Assembly: GCF_000712975.1 (NCBI RefSeq)
Contig: NZ_JHQL01000001.1
Location: forward strand, 186,001-250,000
DNA from: Vreelandella neptunia
GTDB lineage: Bacteria > Pseudomonadota > Gammaproteobacteria > Pseudomonadales > Halomonadaceae
DNA: 64,000 nucleotides
Direction of reading: 5' to 3'
Below are positions 56,656 through 64,000 of the stretch, piece after piece (the stretch's first letter is position 1; every line of letters starts with the position of its first letter). The notes under the pieces were generated by a model that worked only from the letters and a program-made list of their open reading frames with translations, was not told where the DNA came from and searched no databases. A program made the translations under genes and the position numbers.

Positions 56656-57888
56656 ATGGTTGATACATCTGTCATCTTGCTCGGTGTTGTCATGTTCACG
56701 ATCATCGTTATTAGTTTGACGGCGATCATTCTGGCAGCGCGCAGCAAGCTAGTGAGTAGCGGGGACGTGACGATTGAAGTCAACGGCGACCCCGAGCATA
56801 CCCTGCAGACCCAGGCTGGTGGTAAGCTTCTTAACACCTTAGCTGCAAACGGAATCTTTCTTTCTTCTGCCTGTGGCGGTGGCGGCTCTTGTGCTCAGTG
56901 TAAGTGCCGAGTAGAAGAGGGCGGCGGCTCTATTTTGCCGACCGAAGAATCCCATTTCACTATGCGTGAGAAGAAAGAAGGCTGGCGTCTATCTTGTCAG
57001 GTTCCTGTTAAACAGGACATGAAAGTAGAAGTGCCTGAAGAAGTGTTTGGTGTGAAGAAGTGGGAAACTGAAGTAACTGCCAACCCCAATGTGGCTACCT
57101 TCATTAAAGAGCTGAACCTTAAGCTACCTGAAGGTGAAGAAGTTGCTTTCCGCGCCGGTGGTTATGTTCAGCTGGTAGCGCCGCCCTACGATATTAAATT
57201 CGCCGATTTTGACATCGAAGAAGAGTATCGTGGCGATTGGGAAAAATTTGATATGTTCAAAATTTCCCATAAGAACGACGAGGAAGTAATCCGCGCCTAC
57301 TCAATGGCTAACTACCCGGATGAAAAAGGCCTCCTCAAGTTCAACATTCGTATCGCGACACCGCCTCCGGGTACTAACCACCCGCCGGGTCTTATGTCTA
57401 CCTACGTCTTCAATCTGAAGCCGGGTGACAAAGTGACCGTTATGGGTCCGTTTGGTGAGTTCTTCGCCAGAGACACTGATGCAGAAATGGTCTTCATCGG
57501 TGGTGGTGCAGGCATGGCGCCGATGCGTAGCCATATCTTTGACCAGCTCAAGCGCTTGAAGTCGTCGCGTAAGATCTCCTTCTGGTACGGTGCGCGTTCT
57601 TGGCGTGAAACCTTCTACAATGAAGAGTACGATCAGCTGGCTGAAGAGTTCCCGAACTTTGAGTGGCATCTGGCACTGTCAGACCCGCAGCCAGAGGATA
57701 ACTGGGAAGGGCCGACCGGCTTCATCCACAATGTACTGTATGAAAACTACCTGAAGGATCATCCTGCTCCTGAAGATTGTGAGTACTACATGTGTGGGCC
57801 GCCGATGATGAACGCGTCTGTTATTAAGCTACTGTTGGATATGGGCGTAGAGCCGGAAAACATTCTGTTAGATGACTTCGGCGGTTAA
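56656..57888 (+). CDS. nqrF: Na+-NQR subunit F (NADH dehydrogenase)
   Basis: A 410-residue subunit and the electron entry point. It has an N-terminal helix, then a [2Fe-2S] ferredoxin domain with Cys73, Cys79, Cys82 and the later Cys in RLSCQ. The FAD/NADH reductase domain follows, with RAYSMANYP (FAD) and [14 protein letters not shown] (NADH). The C-terminal YMCGPPMMN and the aromatic-free LLDDFGG ending are typical. A terminator follows at 57923. Confidence 0.96.
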   Translation: MVDTSVILLGVVMFTIIVISLTAIILAARSKLVSSGDVTIEVNGDPEHTLQTQAGGKLLNTLAANGIFLSSACGGGGSCAQCKCRVEEGGGSILPTEESHFTMREKKEGWRLSCQVPVKQDMKVEVPEEVFGVKKWETEVTANPNVATFIKELNLKLPEGEEVAFRAGGYVQLVAPPYDIKFADFDIEEEYRGDWEKFDMFKISHKNDEEVIRAYSMANYPDEKGLLKFNIRIATPPPGTNHPPGLMSTYVFNLKPGDKVTVMGPFGEFFARDTDAEMVFIGGGAGMAPMRSHIFDQLKRLKSSRKISFWYGARSWRETFYNEEYDQLAEEFPNFEWHLALSDPQPEDNWEGPTGFIHNVLYENYLKDHPAPEDCEYYMCGPPMMNASVIKLLLDMGVEPENILLDDFGG

Positions 57889-57922
57889 TACAGTATTGCA
57901 GTAAACTGCCTTCAGGCATAAG

Positions 57923-57953
57923 CGGGGCTGACCTTTTGGTCAGCCCCGTTTTT
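57923..57953 (+). terminator. Terminator after nqrF
   Basis: CGGGGCTGACC-TTTT-GGTCAGCCCCG followed by five T residues. It separates nqrABCDEF from nqrM. Confidence 0.93.
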
Positions 57954-58089
57954 GTGAGCACTGGAAAAACGCTTTGCCGTCTGATCATTTTGGAGTGGCT
58001 GAGGTACAATAGATATTAAAATTCTACGGCACTTAACGACATGATCGTTGTCGGCAGGTGAACAGTTAATGCAATGCTGGGAGGTACGC

Positions 58090-58344
58090 ATGACAATCTG
58101 GCTACTGGTATTTGGTTTTATGGCACTGGTAATGACAGCCATGGCTGTTGGGGTATTAATGGGTCGAAAGCCTATCGCTGGCTCCTGTGGCGGTTTAAAT
58201 CAGCTGGGCTTAAAAGAAGGCTGTGACATCTGTGGTGGTAAAGATGAGGTTTGCGAAGAAGAAAACCGTAAGCGTGGAAGTGTGCGCCGCCGTAGCGATG
58301 AAAGTCGTGGAGCTGACCTAGGTTATGACGCAACACGTCGTTAA
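58090..58344 (+). CDS. nqrM: Na+-NQR maturation protein NqrM
   Basis: An 84-residue protein with one N-terminal membrane helix and four Cys (33, 45, 48, 55) in GSCGGLNQ...GCDICGG...C, the DUF539/NqrM pattern. NqrM supplies iron to the NqrD-NqrE membrane centre. ATG 58090 has GGGAGG 5 bases upstream and gives MTIWLLVFGFMALV; a start 14 codons earlier was rejected. Transcription is probably independent because a terminator lies upstream. Confidence 0.92.
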   Translation: MTIWLLVFGFMALVMTAMAVGVLMGRKPIAGSCGGLNQLGLKEGCDICGGKDEVCEEENRKRGSVRRRSDESRGADLGYDATRR

Positions 58345-58441
58345 TCTGGCAACTTGCTTTTCAGACGCCCACTTGCTGTGGGTGTTTACGTAAATGCTCT
58401 TAAAGCGCTTTTACCGTAAGGAATAAGGAGATCCAAGTCGT

Positions 58442-59833
58442 ATGGCAGTTCACAATTACGATGTCGTGGTGATAGGTACTGGTCCCGCTGGGGAAAGCGC
58501 TGCCATAAACGCCGCTAAGCATGGCAAGCGAGTGGCGATTATTGAAAAGCAGGCCCAGGTGGGTGGCAACTGTACGCACTGGGGTACTATCCCTTCAAAA
58601 GCGCTGCGCCATCAGGTCAAACAGATCATGGCGTTCAATACCAACCGCATGTTCCGCGATATCGGTGAACCCCGCTGGTTTTCTTTCCCCAAAGTGATGG
58701 AACGTTCGCGTGGCACCATCGATAAACAAGTTGAAATGCGCACGACATTTTACGCGCGCAACCGTATTGATCTGTTTCATGGTATGGCTCGTTTTAAAGA
58801 TGACCATACCGTGGTGGTGCGAGATCGACAGGAAGGTGTGGAGGAGCTGATTGCTAAAAAAATTGTTATTTCTACCGGCTCTCGGCCTTATCGTCCGGCG
58901 GATATTAACTTTCGTCATCCGCGTATTTACTGCTCTGATACGATTCTCAGTCTTTCCCATACACCGCGGACACTGGTGATCTTTGGGGCAGGTGTAATCG
59001 GTTGTGAGTACGCCTCTATCTTTTCGGGCCTAGGCGTTAAGGTTGATTTAATCAACAACCGCGATAGCCTCCTTTCATTTTTGGATGATGAAATCAGTGA
59101 TGCGCTTTCCTATCATCTGCGCAAACACGGTGTCTTGATTCGTCATAACGAAGACTATAAAAGTGTCGAAGGCGACGAAGCTGGTGTAACCGTAAACCTG
59201 AAGTCGGGCAAGAAAATCCGCGCCGATGCGTTTCTCTGGGCGAATGGCCGTACCGGTAATACGGATAGTCTTGGGCTTGAGAATATCGGCTTAGAGGCAA
59301 ACGGCCGAGGCCAGCTTAGCGTTGATGAGCACTACCGCACCACGATTCCGCATATTTACGCTGCAGGCGATGTGATTGGTTGGCCGAGTCTCGCCAGTGC
59401 TGCCTACGACCAGGGGTTAAACTCCTGTAACGAGCTACTGGAAAAAGAGTATCGTTTCGTTAGCGATGTGCCCACCGGGATTTACACCATTCCCGAAATC
59501 AGCTCTTTTGGCCCCAACGAGCGTGAGCTAACCGAAGCCAAAGTGCCCTACGAAGTGGGTAAAGCCTTCTTTAAAGATACTGCTCGTGCGCAAATTACCG
59601 GCGATACAGTGGGAATGCTGAAAATTTTGTTCCATCAAGATACGCTGGAGATTTTGGGTATCCATTGCTTTGGTGACCAGGCGTCGGAAATTCTACACAT
59701 TGGGCAGGCAATTATGCAGCAGGAAGGTGAGGCGAATACTGTGAAGTACTTCATTAACACCACCTTCAATTATCCTACAATGGCAGAAGCATATCGGGTA
59801 GCAGCACAAAATGGCTTAAACCGAATGTTTTAA
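58442..59833 (+). CDS. sthA: Soluble pyridine nucleotide transhydrogenase
   Basis: A 463-residue FAD enzyme of the dihydrolipoamide dehydrogenase fold that transfers hydride between NADPH and NAD+. The FAD motif is [12 protein letters not shown]. The redox-disulfide region reads [17 protein letters not shown], where only one Cys remains, as in E. coli SthA. The NAD motif is [14 protein letters not shown] and the late [13 protein letters not shown] motif is present. AAGGAG precedes the start region. A role in NADPH balance fits with the NQR neighbour. Confidence 0.95.
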   Translation: MAVHNYDVVVIGTGPAGESAAINAAKHGKRVAIIEKQAQVGGNCTHWGTIPSKALRHQVKQIMAFNTNRMFRDIGEPRWFSFPKVMERSRGTIDKQVEMRTTFYARNRIDLFHGMARFKDDHTVVVRDRQEGVEELIAKKIVISTGSRPYRPADINFRHPRIYCSDTILSLSHTPRTLVIFGAGVIGCEYASIFSGLGVKVDLINNRDSLLSFLDDEISDALSYHLRKHGVLIRHNEDYKSVEGDEAGVTVNLKSGKKIRADAFLWANGRTGNTDSLGLENIGLEANGRGQLSVDEHYRTTIPHIYAAGDVIGWPSLASAAYDQGLNSCNELLEKEYRFVSDVPTGIYTIPEISSFGPNERELTEAKVPYEVGKAFFKDTARAQITGDTVGMLKILFHQDTLEILGIHCFGDQASEILHIGQAIMQQEGEANTVKYFINTTFNYPTMAEAYRVAAQNGLNRMF

Positions 59834-59877
59834 AATGTTCGAAGTAGGGGGTATTCCCCCCTATGTTCACCATCTAT

Positions 59878-60819
59878 TTACCAATTATCCAGCAATTGCT
59901 GAGCGCGGGGCTGCCAGTCTCCGTCTAAAGCGGCAGCGCGAATAAGTGCTTCGCGGGCAGTGTCCGTTTGCCCTTGTTGTAGCTTTAAAATTGCAAAATT
60001 AAGCCATGCAGCCCCCATGGAGGGTTCAAGCTGTGTGGCTGATGCGAAGGCTTCCATTGCTGCTTTAGGTTGTTGATCGGCGTATAGCGCATTACCGAGC
60101 GCAAATTGACCCAGCGGTTGGGCAGGGAAGCGTTCTACAAAGGCTTGCCAACTGGAAAGCGTTGCTACAGGCCCATGCTGCTCCTCATAAGCGCTAATGG
60201 CTTCCAGTGCATTGCGGGCGGTAACGCCTTCGGGCAGGCTGTCAGGTTCGCTAACCACAAAACCCCAGCGTTCACTGCGTGCCCAAGTAGCATCAAAGCG
60301 GCTAAACGACATTGTATGCCGTTCGATTTCACCACTGCGTAAGATCAGTGTTTCATTAGGCAAATCAAAACCGATGGCCACCGCGTAGTGCCACATTGGG
60401 AAGGCTGGTAATGATAAGTTTTGCATTACTACTACTGGGTCGCCTGTTTCCAGGTGGCCAAGCAGCGCGTCCATAGTGGGGCGAATTGGAATTGCCAGCT
60501 GCTGATAACGGCGTACGGTGGCTAGCATTTCAGGTTGAACGCTACCATCTCGGCCAGGCAAAAACACCTGTGGGATTAACTGCTCAAGCCCTACACTTAC
60601 CCCCTGGTGATTAAGCACCATGGCCAGTGTTGCTGGGCCACATTGATACTCCGTTTGGGCGTAAAACGGTACTTCGGTGAGCTCAGTTTGCGGTGTAAGG
60701 CTAGCTTTAGTGCTTTCTAGTAGCACTGGGCTGCGGGCGCAGCCGCTAAGCAGAGTGGGCAGCAGTAAAGCCAGCAGTAAAACGCCCGCAAAGCGGGCGT
60801 TTAAAAGGTGTTTTATCAT
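59878..60819 (-). CDS. PA2778-type C39-like cysteine peptidase lipoprotein with TPR region
   Basis: A 313-residue lipoprotein (lipobox LLSGC, Cys27). The papain-like domain spans about 45-190, with Gln59-Cys60 in YQCGPATLAMVL and His144 in WHYAVAIGF. The Asp usually following His in C39 peptidases is not evident (LILRSGE occupies that place). The C-terminal 110 residues contain tetratricopeptide-like helices. ATG 60819 was chosen since it gives a compact signal peptide; one 11 codons upstream overlaps the previous gene. It is paired with the PA2779-like gene 10 bp upstream, and the two are probably co-transcribed. Confidence 0.82.
   Translation of the reverse strand: MIKHLLNARFAGVLLLALLLPTLLSGCARSPVLLESTKASLTPQTELTEVPFYAQTEYQCGPATLAMVLNHQGVSVGLEQLIPQVFLPGRDGSVQPEMLATVRRYQQLAIPIRPTMDALLGHLETGDPVVVMQNLSLPAFPMWHYAVAIGFDLPNETLILRSGEIERHTMSFSRFDATWARSERWGFVVSEPDSLPEGVTARNALEAISAYEEQHGPVATLSSWQAFVERFPAQPLGQFALGNALYADQQPKAAMEAFASATQLEPSMGAAWLNFAILKLQQGQTDTAREALIRAAALDGDWQPRAQQLLDNW
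60780..60802 (-). other. Terminator-like hairpin inside the peptidase signal-peptide codons
   Basis: Perfect 10-bp arms AAACGCCCGC and GCGGGCGTTT with a 3-base loop. On the minus strand it is followed by TAC, giving GTTTTAC. It covers codons 6-14 of the peptidase gene, just after the PA2779-like gene, so it could attenuate read-through. Confidence 0.5.
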
Positions 60820-60829
60820 GGAAGACAAA

Positions 60830-61258
60830 TCAGCGAGTGAATGGATAAACATCGGTTAGGCCGAGAATGTCAGTCACTAGTAGGATCACAAATACTGCAA
60901 ACAGAGCGCCAATCACGCCGGCGCCGGCGGGCAGCTGTTCAAGCTGTTCGGCCATTTGCTGCGCTTCGGCGTCGCTCAGCGCAGCAACGCGAGCTTCAAC
61001 GTCATCTAAATTAACACCTTGCTTTAGCAGCTGTTCTTGCACGTCTGCACGGGAAAGAATGTCATTGATGCGCTCGCGATCAGCACCAGCACGATCACCT
61101 GCTAAAACAGATTGCGTAGAGACTAAGTTAGTAGAGGCTAAGTTTGTGGAAGCAGTGTCCATACCCTGTGGGGCTGTAGGAGCAGCAGCAACAGGTAGGC
61201 TGGTAATGACTAACGCAGCGATCAGTAAACTTGAGAGGTAAGCACGCACTTTTTTCAT
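60830..61258 (-). CDS. PA2779-type small membrane-anchored protein
   Basis: A 142-residue protein. A Sec signal (cleavage near VAAA, residue 26) is followed by a Ser/Thr-rich stretch and a helical region (60-108). Then come LPAGAG (109-114), a hydrophobic helix (115-128) and the ending TDILGLTDVYPFTR. The protein would be exported and anchored by its C-terminal helix. AAGGA 8 bases upstream supports ATG 61258; the longer frame upstream is not family-like. Function unknown; it is conserved beside the PA2778-type peptidase in pseudomonads as I recall. Confidence 0.82.
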   Translation of the reverse strand: MKKVRAYLSSLLIAALVITSLPVAAAPTAPQGMDTASTNLASTNLVSTQSVLAGDRAGADRERINDILSRADVQEQLLKQGVNLDDVEARVAALSDAEAQQMAEQLEQLPAGAGVIGALFAVFVILLVTDILGLTDVYPFTR

Positions 61259-61358
61259 TGTCTTCATCCTTAGACGTATCGGGGAGCAAGTTAATTTATA
61301 ACTTGAATCAATAGTATAGAAATAAACCGCACTGGATTTAAGGCAAAAACTAAAAGTA

Positions 61359-62422
61359 CTAATTATTTGCACTAATGCGGTAGGTCCATGGGGTTTCAGC
61401 TAAAAGCCCCTTGCCACCAGCCATAGTCATGGCTAGGTCGTGAAGTCCAGGCCATAACGGCACCGCTGAAGCGCCCTTCACAGCAAGGTCTAAACGTTGG
61501 GCCATTAACAGAAGTTTGTGTAAACGTTTCATTGATAGGCGGCTGATCGCTTTTTGATAAGCGGGGCGGCGTTTATCAAAAATCATCGGCTTCTGGGTTT
61601 TGCACGCGTGCTCAAAGCTTTGCCCTTGATCCAAATGCTGGTGTAACGATAACAGGGTACGTAGCTCACGACTGAGTGCCCAAAGCACAATGGGGGCTTC
61701 AACCCCTTCACTGCGCAGCCCATTGACGATGCGCGAGGTGCGGCTTGGCTCACCTTTTAAACAGGCATCCGCCAGATTGAACACATCGAAGCGAGTGCTG
61801 TCTTCCACGCCCTGGGCAATGCTTTCGACATTAAGACGAGTGTGAGGCGGATGAATAAGCGCAAGTTTTTGCAGCTCTTGATCAGCGGCCAACAGATTAC
61901 CTTCGGTACGTTCACCCAATAAACGAGCCGCTTCTAAGTCAATTTGCAAACCATGTAGCGATGCACGATCCCGGAGCCAATAGCCTAAACGTGAGGCATC
62001 AACGGGCCATACAGGTACAAATAACCCTTGTTTGTCGAGCGCTTTAAACCAAGCGCTTTTTTGCTGCTTAGCGTCTAACTTGCCCATGCTGATCAGCAGT
62101 AAATCGTCACTACCACCCATCATCTCAGCATACTGAGCCAGTGCTTTACTGCCATCTTGGCCCAGTTTGTGTGTTCCTAACCGCAGTTCAAGGAGCTTAT
62201 TAGAGGCGAATAAGGAGAGATTGCTGGCGGTTTCCAGCAGCCGGCCCCAGGAAAAATTAGCCTCTACATCAAGCACTTCCCGTTCTTCGACTCCCGCTTG
62301 CCGCGCGGTTAAGCGCACGGCATCGCAGGCATCTCGATGTTGCAATGGTTCATCACCGGCAACAATCACGACCTTGGGCAATTTTTTTGCTAAGGCCGCG
62401 GGAAGCTGATCCGAAAATACCT

Positions 62423-62426
<4 letters not shown>
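61359..62426 (-). CDS. holA: DNA polymerase III delta subunit
   Basis: A 355-residue clamp-loader subunit that opens the beta sliding clamp. It begins MKVFSDQLPAALAKKLPKVVIVAGDEPLQ (GTG start) and keeps the HolA order of AAA+-like domain and collar domain, including LGERTEGNLLAADQELQKL. It overlaps lptE by 4 bp (GTGA). The leuS-lptE-holA order is standard in gammaproteobacteria. Confidence 0.94.

Positions 62427-64000
<1,574 letters not shown>

Noticed and set aside
58442..59833. Missing second redox cysteine in the disulfide reductase-like protein
   Set aside because: This is characteristic of soluble transhydrogenase SthA, not a defect.

Overview
The window looks like a contiguous chromosomal stretch of a gammaproteobacterium, most likely Halomonadaceae (Halomonas or a close relative). 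The basis is the combination of a complete Na+-translocating NADH:quinone reductase operon, Pseudomonas-like synteny (mfd divergent from a long-form GAPDH gene; the PA2778/PA2779-type pair), an OprI-like murein lipoprotein, a large PhaC-like DUF3141 protein and two sigma-54 style promoters. This is an inference from family resemblance; no database comparison was possible. I saw no rRNA, tRNA, CRISPR array, insertion sequence or prophage gene.

Layout. 1-1056 (-): MoxR AAA+ ATPase and the start of a CoxE-like vWA protein. 1164-3344: a ribbon-helix-helix repressor divergent from a SulP anion transporter, with two palindromic operators between them. 3417-8934: an AcoR-type sigma-54 activator divergent from a flavin monooxygenase plus (R,R)-butanediol dehydrogenase, followed by an apparently unannotated sigma-54-driven small RNA. 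8973-17150 (-): a dipeptide/oligopeptide ABC transporter (dppABCDF-like) running into a LysR gene and a prolidase, which makes a peptide uptake and hydrolysis unit. 17468-23999: glutaredoxin-like protein, mpl-ubiX-lysE, a DedA-PAP2 fusion and two tandem membrane proteins whose GGDEF domains have lost their catalytic signature.

24190-34611 (+): the housekeeping cell-wall cluster proA-nadD-rsfS-rlmH-mrdA-rodA-mltB-rlpA-dacA-ybeD-lipB, facing a convergent lipA. 36006-39790: a LysR regulator divergent from a DUF3141/PhaC-like protein. 40096-43699: topA plus two small helical proteins. 43904-46250: an envelope module of L,D-transpeptidase, murein lipoprotein and a second LysM-L,D-transpeptidase. 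46370-51590: mfd and gap, divergent. 51901-58344: nqrABCDEF, then nqrM behind a terminator. 58442-59833: sthA. 59878-64000 (-): leuS (partial), lptE, holA, then a cysteine peptidase lipoprotein with its small membrane-anchored partner.

The most interesting candidates for undescribed biology are (a) the sigma-54 promoter plus terminator bracketing a structured RNA of about 139 nt at 8796-8934, (b) the pair of overlapping pseudo-GGDEF membrane proteins at 22214-23999, (c) the C39-like peptidase lipoprotein paired with a protein carrying a Leu-Pro-Ala-Gly-Ala-Gly junction before a C-terminal membrane helix (59878-61258), and (d) the four-copy 9-mer operator set between the RHH gene and sulP.
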